This document shows, in pieces, positions 1 to 9,437 of a stretch of DNA of 64,000 bases. Position 1 is the stretch's first letter, and every line of letters starts with the position of its first letter. Below the pieces are notes generated by a model. The model ran no database searches. It was given only the letters and a program-made list of their open reading frames with translations, and was not told where the DNA came from. The stretch is from Pseudomonas sp. R28(2017) (GTDB lineage: Bacteria; Pseudomonadota; Gammaproteobacteria; Pseudomonadales; Pseudomonadaceae): positions 62,001-126,000 of the forward strand of contig NZ_NEHW01000002.1 of assembly GCF_002112505.1 (NCBI RefSeq), written 5' to 3'. Both the position numbers and the translations under genes were made by a program.

Positions 1-30
1 GTCAGTGCCCTGGGTGGCCTGCTGGCCTGA
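1..30 (+). CDS. C-terminal end of an unidentified upstream gene (partial)
   Basis: The first ten codons are open and read VSALGGLLA followed by TGA, just before a terminator-like hairpin. A gene ending here in convergent orientation with the next gene would be ordinary. Nine residues are too few to identify a product, and the open frame could be chance. Confidence 0.3.
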   Translation, partial: VSALGGLLA

Positions 31-47
31 TTGCAGGCACAAATAAA

Positions 48-70
48 AAACCCGGCATAAAGCCGGGTTT
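48..70 (-). terminator. Rho-independent terminator
   Basis: AAACCCGGC and GCCGGGTTT form a perfect 9-bp stem with a 5-base loop. On the minus strand the stem is followed by more T residues, so it mainly ends the small minus-strand gene at 86-259. It may also stop plus-strand transcripts entering from the left. Confidence 0.75.
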
Positions 71-85
71 CAAAGCATTCGTGCC

Positions 86-259
86 TCAGCCGTGGCGTAC
101 TTTCTTCACGCGGCTGTCTTCCAGCTCCTTGCAGGCCTTCTGGATCATCTGCTCGGTGATCTCGATCTCGTGGCCCTGGGCGTCGATGATCGAACCACAG
201 GCCTTGGGCTGTGGTTTGCTCTGCGGTTTCACGGTGTCGCTGCCATGTTGCAAGCTCAT
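86..259 (-). CDS. Small conserved protein, PA1571-like family
   Basis: A 57-residue soluble protein of unknown function. From memory it resembles the small Pseudomonas PA1571-type proteins: a variable polar N-terminus, then the block GSIIDAQGHEIEITEQMIQ and a C-terminal ACKELEDSR segment. No signal peptide or membrane segment is visible. I chose the ATG at 259 because AGGAG lies 8 bases upstream; an in-frame ATG at 274 overlaps that Shine-Dalgarno sequence and is less likely. A terminator follows directly. Function unknown; family assignment moderately sure. Confidence 0.72.
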   Translation of the reverse strand: MSLQHGSDTVKPQSKPQPKACGSIIDAQGHEIEITEQMIQKACKELEDSRVKKVRHG

Positions 260-461
260 TGACTGTCTCCTCATCAGGTTCCGGCTCAGGTTAAACCTGC
301 GCCATGACTGGCCTGTTACAAAAGTTATCGGGCACCAAGGCCTGCTCAGTCCAACAGAAAGTGCGGCAAAGCTCCAGAGGCCTGTTAGAACGATGGGCTA
401 TAGGCACTGCCGGCGTGGATGAATGGTAGTCTTCAGTCTTCCTGCTTTCCTGGTTCACGTC

Positions 462-2225
462 ATGCCCGATTCGGCTTCCTCTCGCCAACGCCGCGCCCTG
501 CAGCTGGCCTGGCAGTTCATGCGTCCTTACCGTCGTCAGGCCTTGCTGGCCCTGCTGGCGCTGGTCGTTACCGCAGGCATCACCCTATCCATGGGCCAGG
601 GTATCCGCCTGCTGGTCGATCAAGGCTTCATGACCCGCTCGGCGCACCAGTTGAACCAGACCATCGGCCTGTTCCTGGTGCTGGTGCTGGCCCTGGCGGC
701 AGGCACCTTCAGCCGCTTCTACCTGGTGTCATGGATCGGCGAGCGCTGCGTTGCCGACATCCGCCGCGCGGTCTTCGATCACCTGGTGGGCTTGCACCCC
801 GGCTTCTTCGAAGACAACCGCAGTTCGGAGATCCAGTCACGGCTGACTGCCGACACGACACTGCTGCAGTCGGTGATCGGCTCGTCGCTGTCGATGTTCC
901 TGCGCAATGCGCTGATGGTGATCGGTGGCGTGGTGCTGCTGTTCATCACCAACCCCAAGCTCACCAGCATCGTGGTGGTGGCGTTGCCACTGGTGCTGGC
1001 GCCGATCCTGCTGTTTGGCCGGCGGGTGCGCAGGCTGTCACGGCAGAGCCAGGACCGGGTGGCCGATGTCGGCAGTTATGTGGCCGAGATCCTGGGGCAG
1101 ATCAAGACGGTGCAGGCCTACAACCACCAGGCACGCGACCGCGAGCTGTTCGCCGGTACGGTTGAGGCCGCCTTTGCCGTGGCTCGGCAACGTATCGCCC
1201 AGCGCGCCTGGCTGATCACCCTGGTGATCGTGCTGGTGCTGGGCGCGGTCGGGGTGATGCTGTGGGTAGGCGGCATGGACGTGATCGCCGGGCGCATTTC
1301 CGCAGGGGAACTGGCAGCGTTCGTGTTCTACAGCCTGATCGTCGGCAGTGCCTTCGGCACCCTCAGTGAAGTGATTGGCGAATTGCAGCGCGCTGCCGGG
1401 GCCGCCGAGCGCATAGCTGAACTGTTGGCAGCGCAAAGCACGATCCTGGCCCCTCAGGCGCCCGTGACGCTGGCACAGCAGCGCGCGACGGGACGTATCG
1501 AACTGCAGCAACTGACCTTTGCCTACCCCTCGCGGCCATCGGTGGCCGCCATCGACCACCTCAGCCTGACCATCGAACCCGGCCAGACCGTGGCGCTGGT
1601 AGGGCCGTCGGGGGCGGGCAAGTCGACCCTGTTCGATCTGCTCTTGCGCTTCTACGATCCGCAACAGGGGCGCATCCTGCTCGATGGCCAACCGATCACC
1701 CTGCTGGATCCGGACGACCTGCGCCGCCAGTTCGCCCTGGTGGCGCAGCAACCGTCACTGTTCCGCGGCACGGTCGAGGCCAATATCCGTTACGGTCGCC
1801 CCGAGGCGAGCCTGGCCGAGGTCGAGGCGGCAGCCCGTGGCGCCCATGCCGATGAATTCATCCGGCAACTGCCACAGGGGTATCAGACGCCGCTGGGCGA
1901 GGGCGGCGTTGGCCTTTCCGGTGGCCAGAAGCAGCGCCTGGCCATCGCCCGGGCGCTGCTGGTGGATGCGCCGGTTCTGCTGCTCGACGAAGCCACCAGC
2001 GCCCTCGATGCGCAAAGCGAGCACCTGATCCAGCAGGCGCTGCCGAGCCTGATGGCCGGGCGTACCACGCTGGTCATCGCGCACCGCCTGGCCACGGTGC
2101 AGCATGCCGACCGCATCGCGGTGATCGACAAGGGGCGGGTGGTCGCGGTCGGCACGCACCGGCAGCTGATCGAGGAAAGCCCGTTGTACGCGCGCCTGGC
2201 CGAGTTGCAGTTCACCACGGGCTAG
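462..2225 (+). CDS. ABC exporter, fused permease/ATPase (MsbA/LmrA-like half transporter)
   Basis: A 587-residue half transporter that probably works as a homodimer in the inner membrane; the substrate cannot be told from sequence. Residues 1-310 form a six-helix ABC exporter domain. The ATPase domain has Walker A GPSGAGKST near residue 381, signature LSGGQ near 486 and Walker B VLLLDEATSALD near 505, so it looks catalytically complete. The start at 462 (MPDSASS) was preferred because the reading frame upstream adds a short extension that does not look like the family; an ATG at 423 is the alternative, and neither has a convincing ribosome site. A strong terminator lies 78 bases downstream, so the gene is probably a single unit. 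Confidence 0.9.
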   Translation: MPDSASSRQRRALQLAWQFMRPYRRQALLALLALVVTAGITLSMGQGIRLLVDQGFMTRSAHQLNQTIGLFLVLVLALAAGTFSRFYLVSWIGERCVADIRRAVFDHLVGLHPGFFEDNRSSEIQSRLTADTTLLQSVIGSSLSMFLRNALMVIGGVVLLFITNPKLTSIVVVALPLVLAPILLFGRRVRRLSRQSQDRVADVGSYVAEILGQIKTVQAYNHQARDRELFAGTVEAAFAVARQRIAQRAWLITLVIVLVLGAVGVMLWVGGMDVIAGRISAGELAAFVFYSLIVGSAFGTLSEVIGELQRAAGAAERIAELLAAQSTILAPQAPVTLAQQRATGRIELQQLTFAYPSRPSVAAIDHLSLTIEPGQTVALVGPSGAGKSTLFDLLLRFYDPQQGRILLDGQPITLLDPDDLRRQFALVAQQPSLFRGTVEANIRYGRPEASLAEVEAAARGAHADEFIRQLPQGYQTPLGEGGVGLSGGQKQRLAIARALLVDAPVLLLDEATSALDAQSEHLIQQALPSLMAGRTTLVIAHRLATVQHADRIAVIDKGRVVAVGTHRQLIEESPLYARLAELQFTTG

Positions 2226-2302
2226 ATGCCGCGCAGTTGTAACATTTCTGTAGCAATTGCCTGAGAGTATTGATTTCAACTGTTGCGTAAGTGCTCGACC
2301 TG

Positions 2303-2332
2303 GCTGCTATCGATCGATGGCAGCTTTTTTTT
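2303..2332 (+). terminator. Strong rho-independent terminator after the ABC exporter gene
   Basis: GCTGCTATCG and CGATGGCAGC form a 10-bp stem (one G-T pair) followed by eight T residues at 2325-2332. This is a textbook intrinsic terminator and separates the exporter gene from the chemoreceptor gene. Confidence 0.85.
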
Positions 2333-2414
2333 GGCCTGCGAACGAGGACAAGGATGTCTGTCGCGGCGCTGCAACGGCGCGCCGTTTCCTAATTCCTTGT
2401 TCCCGAGATCCGCG

Positions 2415-4031
2415 ATGTTGCGTAAATCACTCAGAGTGCAAATTCTCACCCTGCTCGGTGGCAGCCTGGCGGCGATGCTGCTGATCGCCCTGGTGTGCTT
2501 CCAGTTCCTGTCCTCCAGCGTGCGCGGCTACGCCGACCTGGTCAATGGGCCGCTGCAGGCCTCGCAATTGATCGACGAAGCCAACCTGCAGTTCAAGATC
2601 CAGGTGCAGGAATGGAAGAACGTGCTGCTGCGCGGCCGCCAGCCGGCCGAGCTGGACAAGTACTGGCAGCAGTTCCAGGCCCGCGAGCAGCAGGTTCAGC
2701 AACTGCTGGGGCAACTGATCGACAGCAGCGATGCCCCGCTCAAGGCGCCGTTGCAGCAACTGCGTGACAGCCATCGGCAGTTGGGCCAGGCCTATGAGCA
2801 GGGGCGCCAGGCGTTTCTTGCCGCCGGTGGCGATCCGGTAGCCGGCGATCAGGCAGTGAAGGGCGTGGACCGGGCTGCCAGCGAGCAGATGAGCGCGCTG
2901 GTCGAGCAACTGCGCGCCGACGCCCGTGGCCGCGCCGCCGCGATCAATGCCGGTGCCGAACGCACCGTTTGGCTGGGCGTGCTGGTGATGCTCGGTTCGG
3001 CGTTGCTGGTTGGCCTGCTCAGCCTGTGGCGGGTCAACCGCAGCCTGATCGAGCCGATCCGCCAACTGATCGAGTACGTTGCGCAGCTGAGCCAGGGCCA
3101 CTTCGCCGCCCGCGTCGACAGCCGTCGCGAGGACGAACTGGGCCGCCTGGCGCGTGCTGCCAATACCCTGCGCGATTTCCTTGCCGAAACCGTTGGCCGC
3201 CTCAAGGACAACGCCCAGGAACTGGAAGGCGCCAGTGGCCAGTTGCGCACCATCGCCGGTGACATGGCCCGTGGCACCCATGACCAGTTCCAGCGTACCG
3301 ACCAGGTGGCCACGGCCATGCACGAGATGTCCGCCACGGCCCAGGAAGTCGCCCGCCACGCCGCCGAGGCCGCACGCGCCGCCGATGATGCGGACCACAG
3401 TGCCCAGGCGGGCGAGCAGGTGATGCAGCAGACCATCGACATCATCGGGGCGGTCAACCGCGAGATCGCTGGCACGGCTGCGGTGATCCGCGACCTGGAA
3501 CATGACAGCTCACGCATCGGCAAGGTGCTGGAAGTGATTCGCGGCATCGCCGAGCAGACCAACTTGCTGGCCCTCAATGCTGCCATCGAGGCCGCGCGCG
3601 CCGGTGAGGCCGGGCGTGGCTTTGCTGTGGTCGCCGACGAGGTACGCAGCCTGGCGCAGCGTACGGCGGCGTCGATTGCCGAAATTCACCAGATCATCGA
3701 CGCCGTGCAGTCGGGTGCGGTAGAGGCGGTCAAGGCCATCGAGAGCGGCCAGCAGCGCAGCGAGGAGGGCGCTGAGCAGGTGCAGCAGGCCGGGCATATG
3801 CTGCAGCGCATCACCCTGGCGGTGGAGGCGATCCGCGACATGAACCGGCAGATCGCCACGGCGGCCGAAGAGCAGACCAGCGTGGCCGAGGACATTTCGC
3901 GCAACCTGATCGAAATCACCCGGATTGCCACGGCCAACCAGCAGGCCGTGCAGCATACCGAGCAGGCGGGGCAGCGCCTACACGGGCTGTCGGGGCAGTT
4001 GGGTGAGGTCACCTCGCGGCTTACTGCCTGA
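2415..4031 (+). CDS. Methyl-accepting chemotaxis protein
   Basis: A 538-residue chemoreceptor that passes ligand signals to CheA/CheW and so controls flagellar rotation. It has a first membrane helix near residues 12-35, a periplasmic four-helix-type sensor region of about 150 residues, a second helix near 185-207, a HAMP domain, and a cytoplasmic methyl-accepting domain with the conserved hairpin tip [19 protein letters not shown]. The sensor class and ligand are not identifiable. The C-terminus lacks a tryptophan-containing CheR/CheB docking pentapeptide. The start MLRKSLRV at 2415 puts the first helix in the normal place; the longer open frame upstream overlaps the terminator. No flagellar genes are adjacent. 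Confidence 0.92.
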   Translation: MLRKSLRVQILTLLGGSLAAMLLIALVCFQFLSSSVRGYADLVNGPLQASQLIDEANLQFKIQVQEWKNVLLRGRQPAELDKYWQQFQAREQQVQQLLGQLIDSSDAPLKAPLQQLRDSHRQLGQAYEQGRQAFLAAGGDPVAGDQAVKGVDRAASEQMSALVEQLRADARGRAAAINAGAERTVWLGVLVMLGSALLVGLLSLWRVNRSLIEPIRQLIEYVAQLSQGHFAARVDSRREDELGRLARAANTLRDFLAETVGRLKDNAQELEGASGQLRTIAGDMARGTHDQFQRTDQVATAMHEMSATAQEVARHAAEAARAADDADHSAQAGEQVMQQTIDIIGAVNREIAGTAAVIRDLEHDSSRIGKVLEVIRGIAEQTNLLALNAAIEAARAGEAGRGFAVVADEVRSLAQRTAASIAEIHQIIDAVQSGAVEAVKAIESGQQRSEEGAEQVQQAGHMLQRITLAVEAIRDMNRQIATAAEEQTSVAEDISRNLIEITRIATANQQAVQHTEQAGQRLHGLSGQLGEVTSRLTA

Positions 4032-4218
4032 TGGATTGCTGGGGGTGCGAAGCGCCCCCAAAGGGGGAAACCCGCCATCTGCCAGGATAAAACCGTTCCC
4101 ACTGTGGCGGAATGTCGCCATGCGACGCGCTGCCACACCCGTATTCATTGGCCCAAACCCAGTTGGCACGCTCCCTGCTCTGTGCGGCGCGCGTGTACAC
4201 AACAACTGGACAACATCA

Positions 4219-5802
4219 ATGAAGAAATTCCTGCTGACGTTCCTCTGCCTGGGCGTCATCGGCTGCTCCAAACCCGAAACGCCCGAGAACACCGTCGATG
4301 TGCTGCTGATCGGTGGCGGCATCATGAGTGCCAGCCTGGGTACCTACCTCACCGAGCTGGAGCCGAACTGGAAGGTCGGCGTCTACGAGCGCATGGACCA
4401 GGTCGCCGAAGAAAGCTCCAATGCCTGGAACAACGCCGGTACCGGCCATTCGGCGTTCTGCGAGCTGAACTACACCAGCGTAGGCAAGGACGGCAGCATC
4501 GACATCAGCAAGGCCGTCGGGGTCAACGAGCAGTTCGAGGTCTCCAAGCAGTTCTGGGCCTACCAGGTCGAGCAGGGCGTGCTCAGCAACCCGAAGTCGT
4601 TCATCACCAACGTGCCGCACATGAGTTTCGTCTGGGGTGACGAGAACGTCGCCTTCCTGCACAAGCGCGTGGCCGCCTTGCAGCACAGCTCGCTGTTCCG
4701 TGGCATGGAAATCAGCGAAGACCACGAGCAGATCCGCAAGTGGGTGCCGCTGGTGATGGAGGGGCGTGACCCGCAGCAGAAGGTGGCCGCTACCCGCATG
4801 GCCATTGGCACCGACGTGAACTTCGGCGAAATCACCCGCCAGCTGTTTGCCTCGATGACCCGCAACCCCAACGTCAAGCTGCACCTGAACCATGAAGTGC
4901 GCGATATCGTGCGCAATGCAGATGGCACCTGGAAGGTGGTGGTGGCCGACCTTGCCCACGGTGGCAAGGAGGCCAGCGTCAATGCCCGGTTCGTGTTCAT
5001 CGGCGCCGGTGGCGGCGCGCTGAAGTTGCTGCAGAAGTCGGGCATCCCTGAAGCGGACGGTTATGCCGGCTTCCCAGTCGGTGGCCAATTCCTGATGACC
5101 GACAATCCGGACATCGTCGCCCGGCACAAGGCCAAGCTGTATGGCAAGGCTTCGGTGGGTGCACCGCCGATGTCGGTACCGCACCTGGACACACGGGTGA
5201 TCGATGGCCAGGAGGTGTTGCTGTTCGGCCCGTTCGCGACCTTCTCCACCAAGTACCTCAAGCACGGTTCGTTGCTGGACATGTTCGCCTCGCTGACCCA
5301 CCACAACATCCTGCCGATGATGAAAGCCGGGATCGATAACCTCGACCTCAGCACTTACCTGATGGGGCAGCTGATGCTCAGCTTCGACGACCGCATGCAG
5401 GCCCTGCGCGAGTATTTCCCCAACGCCAGGAACGAAGACTGGAAGCTGCTGCAGGCTGGCCAGCGCGTGCAGGTGATCAAGAAGGACCCGGTGCTCGGTG
5501 GCATCTTGCAGTTCGGTACCGAAGTGGTGGCTGCTCAGGATGGCAGCATCGCCGCATTGCTGGGGGCTTCGCCGGGCGCCTCGACGGCCGCGCCGATCAT
5601 GCTGACGGTGCTGGAAAAGACCTTCAAGGACCGCATCAAGACGCCAGAGTGGCAGGCGCGCCTGAAGGCGATCGTGCCCAGCTATGGGCAGAAGCTGAAC
5701 AACGACATCGAACTGACCAACCGCACCCGTGAATGGAGCAGTTCGCGGCTGCAACTGCTGCATGTGCCGGTGCAGGCGGAGCAGGTGACCGTGGTCAACT
5801 AG
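4219..5802 (+). CDS. mqo: Malate:quinone oxidoreductase with an N-terminal lipobox
   Basis: Mqo oxidises malate to oxaloacetate and passes electrons to quinones, bypassing NAD-linked malate dehydrogenase. The 527-residue protein has the FAD-binding start [19 protein letters not shown] (residues 26-44) and Mqo-typical blocks such as [14 protein letters not shown] and GASPGAS. Unusually, residues 1-16 read like a lipoprotein signal: positive start MKKF, hydrophobic core, then LGVIGC with Cys16, followed by a polar linker. Mqo is normally a peripheral protein on the cytoplasmic face of the inner membrane, so lipidation and export would be unexpected. ATG at 4219 is the only sensible start. Pseudomonas genomes often carry more than one mqo; which paralogue this is cannot be decided here. 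Confidence 0.93.
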   Translation: MKKFLLTFLCLGVIGCSKPETPENTVDVLLIGGGIMSASLGTYLTELEPNWKVGVYERMDQVAEESSNAWNNAGTGHSAFCELNYTSVGKDGSIDISKAVGVNEQFEVSKQFWAYQVEQGVLSNPKSFITNVPHMSFVWGDENVAFLHKRVAALQHSSLFRGMEISEDHEQIRKWVPLVMEGRDPQQKVAATRMAIGTDVNFGEITRQLFASMTRNPNVKLHLNHEVRDIVRNADGTWKVVVADLAHGGKEASVNARFVFIGAGGGALKLLQKSGIPEADGYAGFPVGGQFLMTDNPDIVARHKAKLYGKASVGAPPMSVPHLDTRVIDGQEVLLFGPFATFSTKYLKHGSLLDMFASLTHHNILPMMKAGIDNLDLSTYLMGQLMLSFDDRMQALREYFPNARNEDWKLLQAGQRVQVIKKDPVLGGILQFGTEVVAAQDGSIAALLGASPGASTAAPIMLTVLEKTFKDRIKTPEWQARLKAIVPSYGQKLNNDIELTNRTREWSSSRLQLLHVPVQAEQVTVVN

Positions 5803-5816
5803 TTTCCGGGCGCAAC

Positions 5817-5843
5817 AAAAAGCCCGCGCAAGGCGGGCTTTTT
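5817..5843 (+). terminator. Bidirectional rho-independent terminator between mqo and tRNA-Pro
   Basis: AAAAAGCCCGC and GCGGGCTTTTT form a perfect 11-bp stem around a 5-base loop, with T runs on both strands. It ends mqo on the plus strand and the tRNA transcript on the minus strand. Confidence 0.9.
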
Positions 5844-5853
5844 GCTGAGGATC

Positions 5854-5930
5854 TGGTCGGAGAGACAGGATTCGAACCTGCGGCCTTCTCGTCCCGAACG
5901 AGACGCGCTACCTGGCTGCGCTACACTCCG
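5854..5930 (-). tRNA. tRNA-Pro(CGG)
   Basis: The minus strand folds as a 77-base tRNA with encoded CCA. The acceptor begins CGGAGTG and ends CTCTCCG-A-CCA, the D arm is GCGC/GCGC, the anticodon stem is TCTCG/CGAGA with loop TTCGGGA (anticodon CGG, proline), and the T loop is TTCGAAT. The acceptor stem has a U-U mismatch at positions 6-67. It is a single tRNA gene with a bidirectional terminator downstream. Confidence 0.96.
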
Positions 5931-6011
5931 ATGAACAAAATCCTACTGCATAGATTTTTCGGGTGCAAGCCCTTGTTGTTTAAAGGGCTTATGCCAAAAA
6001 CAGCACCCGGA

Positions 6012-6233
6012 TCAGAGTTCCTTGACGGTGCGGATCTGGTCCTTGTTCAAGCGCGTGCGCTTGCCGTCGAGCTGTTCGAATTCGTAGAAACCGGAGTCCT
6101 CGTCATAGGAGGGGGTATCCACTGCCTGGATTTCGCGGCCGTCGTTCAGGGTGATCACGGTCGGCGATGCGCAGCCGGCAAGGGCGCCAAGGCCCACGGC
6201 GAGCAAGAAGGCGGGAAGGGTCCGTTGAATCAT
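6012..6233 (-). CDS. YgdI/YgdR family small lipoprotein (DUF903)
   Basis: A 73-residue predicted lipoprotein. It has a signal peptide ending in the lipobox LAGC (Cys21) and then a small SH3-like domain typical of YgdI/YgdR proteins, with VITLNDGREIQAVDTPSYD and a C-terminal KDQIRTVKEL. Family members are small envelope proteins of unknown function, often several per genome. The ATG at 6233 is preceded by AGAAAGACG. It stands alone on the minus strand between the tRNA gene and the divergent moaB. Confidence 0.85.
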   Translation of the reverse strand: MIQRTLPAFLLAVGLGALAGCASPTVITLNDGREIQAVDTPSYDEDSGFYEFEQLDGKRTRLNKDQIRTVKEL

Positions 6234-6359
6234 CGTCTTTCTCCAGTGCGATGGTGCAAGATGACTTTATGACGCAGGGCGTCCACGCAAGTTCCGTTCA
6301 CATTCCAGCATAGCGCCAAGCTCGGGATATTGACCTGTGCCTGTCTGCACGGTCGCCTG

Positions 6360-6368
6360 TGATATAAC
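6360..6368 (+). promoter_or_regulatory. Candidate extended -10 promoter for moaB-moeA
   Basis: TGA-TATAAC matches an extended -10 (TGn followed by TATAAT-like) 32 bases before the moaB start. No good -35 lies at 17 bases, which extended -10 promoters do not need. Single-site evidence only. Confidence 0.4.
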
Positions 6369-6400
6369 TGCGGCCATCCCTTTCCCTGCGACGGACACCC

Positions 6401-6940
6401 ATGAAAGCCAAGGCAGATACCCCCTTCGTGGCGCTGAACATTGCCGTGCTCACGGTCAGCGACACCCGTACCTTCGAAACCGACACCTCCGGGCAGACCT
6501 TCGTCGACCGCCTCACCGCCGCTGGCCACACGCTGGCCGCACGCGTGCTGCTCAAGGACGACCTGTACAAGATCCGCGCCCAGGTCGCCACCTGGATCGC
6601 CGACGACAGCGTGCAGGTGGTATTGATCACCGGTGGTACCGGCTTTACCGGCCGTGACAGCACGCCGGAAGCTGTCGCCTGCCTGCTGGACAAGCAGGTC
6701 GAGGGCTTCGGCGAACTGTTCCGGCAGATTTCCGTGGCCGATATCGGCACCTCCACCGTGCAATCGCGTGCCCTGGCCGGCCTGGCCAACGGCACCTTGG
6801 TGTGCTGCCTGCCGGGTTCGACCAATGCCGTGCGCACCGGCTGGGATGGCATCCTCGCCGAACAGCTGGATGCCCGCCATCGACCGTGCAACTTCGTTGC
6901 CCACCTGAAGCAGGCAGCGGCCTGTGACAGCCGTGGCTGA
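6401..6940 (+). CDS. moaB: Molybdenum cofactor biosynthesis protein MoaB
   Basis: MoaB belongs to the MogA/MoaB family, which binds molybdopterin and prepares it (adenylation in MogA-type enzymes) for molybdenum insertion in the cytoplasm. The 179-residue protein shows the family signatures LTVSDTRTFETDTSGQ near the N-terminus, ITGGTGFTGRDSTPEA in the middle, and LPGSTNAVRTGWD near the C-terminus. It overlaps moeA by 17 bases, so the two are co-transcribed and probably translationally coupled. Other molybdopterin genes (moaA, moaC-E) are not in the window. Confidence 0.93.
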   Translation: MKAKADTPFVALNIAVLTVSDTRTFETDTSGQTFVDRLTAAGHTLAARVLLKDDLYKIRAQVATWIADDSVQVVLITGGTGFTGRDSTPEAVACLLDKQVEGFGELFRQISVADIGTSTVQSRALAGLANGTLVCCLPGSTNAVRTGWDGILAEQLDARHRPCNFVAHLKQAAACDSRG

Positions 6941-8150
6941 GGCGCCAGCTGCCCGGCCACTGATGCCGGTGGAAGAGGCCCTGGAGCGCCTGCTGGCGCT
7001 GGCCGAGGCGGCACCGATCAGGGAAACCGAACGGGTCTCGCTGGCCGAAGCCGAAGGCCGCGTACTGGCCACCGAATTGGTGGCCACGCTGGATCTGCCT
7101 CCGTGGCCGAACAGCGCCATGGACGGTTACGCCTTGCGCCTGGCCGACCTGCAGGGTGAGCCATTGCCGGTCAGCCAGCGGATTTTCGCCGGGCATGCTC
7201 CCGAGCCCCTGCAGCCCAGGACCTGTGCGCGGATCTTCACCGGTGCGCCGATGCCGGCAGGTGCCGACTGCGTCGAGATGCAGGAAAACACCGAAGTGCT
7301 GGAAGACGGCCGGGTACGCTTTCTCGAAGTGCTGACGCCAGACCAGAACGTACGCCCGCAAGGCCAGGAAACCCGCAAGGGCGAACAGGTGATGGTCGCA
7401 GGCACGCGGCTCGGGCCCATCGAGCTGGGCCTGGCGGCGACGCTGGGGCATGGGCATTTGCAAGTGGTGCGGCGGGTGCGGGTGGCGGTGCTGTCCACCG
7501 GTGATGAGCTGGTCGAGCCCGGCCTGCCCCTGGGCCCGGGGCAGATCTACAACAGCAACCGGCGCCTGCTGGTCAGCTGGCTGCAGCGGCTGGGTTGCGA
7601 AGTGCGTGACATGGGCATTCTCCCCGATGACCTGGCGCGTACCCGCGAGTGCCTGGGCAGCCTGGGTGATGTCGACCTGATCCTGTCCACCGGTGGCGTT
7701 TCCGTGGGCGAGGCCGACTACCTGGGCGCCGCACTGCGCGAAGCGGGCGAGCTGGCCTTGTGGAAGCTGGCGATCAAGCCTGGCAAGCCGCTGACGTTCG
7801 GGCATTACCGCGGCGTACCGGTGATTGGCCTGCCCGGCAACCCGGCGTCGACCCTGGTCACCTTCGGCCTGCTGACGCGGCCCTACCTGCTGCGCCGCCA
7901 GGGTGTGGCGGATGTCACGCCGTTACGCTTCGATGTACCGGCCGGGTTCGAGTGGACCAAGGCCGGCACCCGCCGCGAGTACCTGCGCGCGCGCATCGAC
8001 AATGGCCAGGTGCGCATCTACAAGAACCAGAGCTCCGGCGTGCTGCGCAGCGCTGCCTGGGCCGAGGGGTTGGTGGAGGTGCGTGAAGGCAGCACGCCGC
8101 AGCCGGGTGACAGCGTGCCGTTCATACCGCTGAGCGAACTACTCGGCTGA
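6924..8150 (+). CDS. moeA: Molybdopterin molybdenumtransferase MoeA
   Basis: MoeA inserts molybdenum into adenylated molybdopterin, the last step to active molybdopterin cofactor. The 408-residue protein is full length, with the N-terminal substrate region containing LPPWPNSAMDGYA, the middle STGDELVEPG and ILSTGGVSVGEADY of the MoaB-like fold, and the LPGNPAS loop. It overlaps moaB at its start and ends 12 bases inside the convergent glycosyltransferase gene. Confidence 0.94.
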   Translation: MTAVAEAPAARPLMPVEEALERLLALAEAAPIRETERVSLAEAEGRVLATELVATLDLPPWPNSAMDGYALRLADLQGEPLPVSQRIFAGHAPEPLQPRTCARIFTGAPMPAGADCVEMQENTEVLEDGRVRFLEVLTPDQNVRPQGQETRKGEQVMVAGTRLGPIELGLAATLGHGHLQVVRRVRVAVLSTGDELVEPGLPLGPGQIYNSNRRLLVSWLQRLGCEVRDMGILPDDLARTRECLGSLGDVDLILSTGGVSVGEADYLGAALREAGELALWKLAIKPGKPLTFGHYRGVPVIGLPGNPASTLVTFGLLTRPYLLRRQGVADVTPLRFDVPAGFEWTKAGTRREYLRARIDNGQVRIYKNQSSGVLRSAAWAEGLVEVREGSTPQPGDSVPFIPLSELLG

Positions 8151-9386
8151 ACGCCGGAGCCAGGCGCCACGGCCTTGCGTGGCGTCGGCCGGTGCCGACT
8201 GGGTCAGGCGCATGTGCACTGTTTCCAGTTGCTGGGCGGCCACGCTCCAGTCGTGACGATGGCGGGCGAACTGGCGGCCCGCCTCGCTCAGCTGGCACAT
8301 GCGCCACGGTTGGTTGAGCAGCTGTGTGATCAGCAGCGCCAACTGGTCGCCGTCATCACTGCCCAGGTAATGTTCGCCGTTGTTGGCGGCCAGGCCTGAA
8401 AGGCCTTTGTCGGTGCTGATCACAGGTAACCCGGCGGCCATGGCCTCGAGGATCTTCACCTTGGAGCCACCGGCATAGCGCAACGGGGCGAAGAACAGCG
8501 CGCAACGGCGCTGCAGGTCGCGCAGGTCGGGGCGATAGCCGACCCATTCGATGCGTGGGTCGTTCCAGCGCAGTTTCCAGCTGATCGGCAAGGCGTGCCC
8601 GGCGATGGCCAGGCGTACCGCCGGGTTGCTCATCCATACCTGGGGCAGGATGTCTTCCAGGGCCCACTCGATGGCCTCGACATTGGCGGCATACTCGAAG
8701 TTGCCCACGAACAGCAGACGCTGGCTGTGCAAGGCCGGCTGGACGTTCTGGTAGTAATCGCAATCGACGCCATTGACCACCACGTTGACCGGGCGGCCAC
8801 TGACCTGGCTGATCAGCTCGGCATCGTGCGGGCTCACGGCCACCACTTCGGTGGGCTGGCGCAGCACGCGCTGTTCCCAGCGCCGATAACGCCAACGGTC
8901 GAAGGCGTTGAGCGGGCGCAGCCACAGCGGCAGGCGGTCGTGGCAGGCGGCACCGGTCACCGATTCCAGGTTGTGTTCACTGAGCATGTAGGGCAGCTCG
9001 CGTGCCTGCAGCGCCTTTTCGAAAGGCTGGAAGCTGTAGCTGTGTTCGATCTGGATAACGTCCCAGGGCTCGTCCAGCAACTGTTCGAACTGGTGCCGCA
9101 GCCCGGGAGCGAGGCCATTGATGATGGCCCGCATCGGGTAGTCGATGATCGGCGAGGCGAGCAGGTTGAGCGGGCTGTGCAGCGGGCGCCGGGGCAGCAC
9201 GATCAGGCGTTCGACCAAGGGCTCGAGGGCTTCGCGGGCGGCATCGCACAAGGGGATCTTCGACTGCACCAGCAAGGTGATCCGGTGGCCCTGCTGCGCG
9301 AGGGCGCGCAGCAGGTGGTATTGCCGGGTCTTGCTGCCACTGGTGGTGGGCCAAGGCAGGTAGGGCAGTGTCCAGAGAATGCGCAT
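8139..9386 (-). CDS. Family 4-type glycosyltransferase
   Basis: A 415-residue cytoplasmic GT-B fold glycosyltransferase. The N-terminal half begins MRILWTLPYLPWPTTSGSK, typical of GT4 enzymes that open with an acceptor domain; the C-terminal half has FAPLRYAGGSKVKILEAMAAGLPVI, the nucleotide-sugar binding region with its conserved glutamate. It lies 51 bases after a gene for a bifunctional mannose-1-phosphate guanylyltransferase on the same strand, so GDP-mannose is a plausible donor; that is inference. The product polysaccharide is unknown, and no polymerase or flippase genes are nearby. Its last 12 bases overlap the end of moeA. Confidence 0.82.
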   Translation of the reverse strand: MRILWTLPYLPWPTTSGSKTRQYHLLRALAQQGHRITLLVQSKIPLCDAAREALEPLVERLIVLPRRPLHSPLNLLASPIIDYPMRAIINGLAPGLRHQFEQLLDEPWDVIQIEHSYSFQPFEKALQARELPYMLSEHNLESVTGAACHDRLPLWLRPLNAFDRWRYRRWEQRVLRQPTEVVAVSPHDAELISQVSGRPVNVVVNGVDCDYYQNVQPALHSQRLLFVGNFEYAANVEAIEWALEDILPQVWMSNPAVRLAIAGHALPISWKLRWNDPRIEWVGYRPDLRDLQRRCALFFAPLRYAGGSKVKILEAMAAGLPVISTDKGLSGLAANNGEHYLGSDDGDQLALLITQLLNQPWRMCQLSEAGRQFARHRHDWSVAAQQLETVHMRLTQSAPADATQGRGAWLRRSAE

Positions 9387-9437
9387 GAACCGGAAACCTC
9401 GCTGAAGGCAGCGGACAAAAAACGCGCCCGCCAGCCC

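Noticed and set aside
4041..4059. GC-rich hairpin after the chemoreceptor gene as a terminator
   Set aside because: GGGGGTGC/GCGCCCCC can pair, but no T run follows on either strand.
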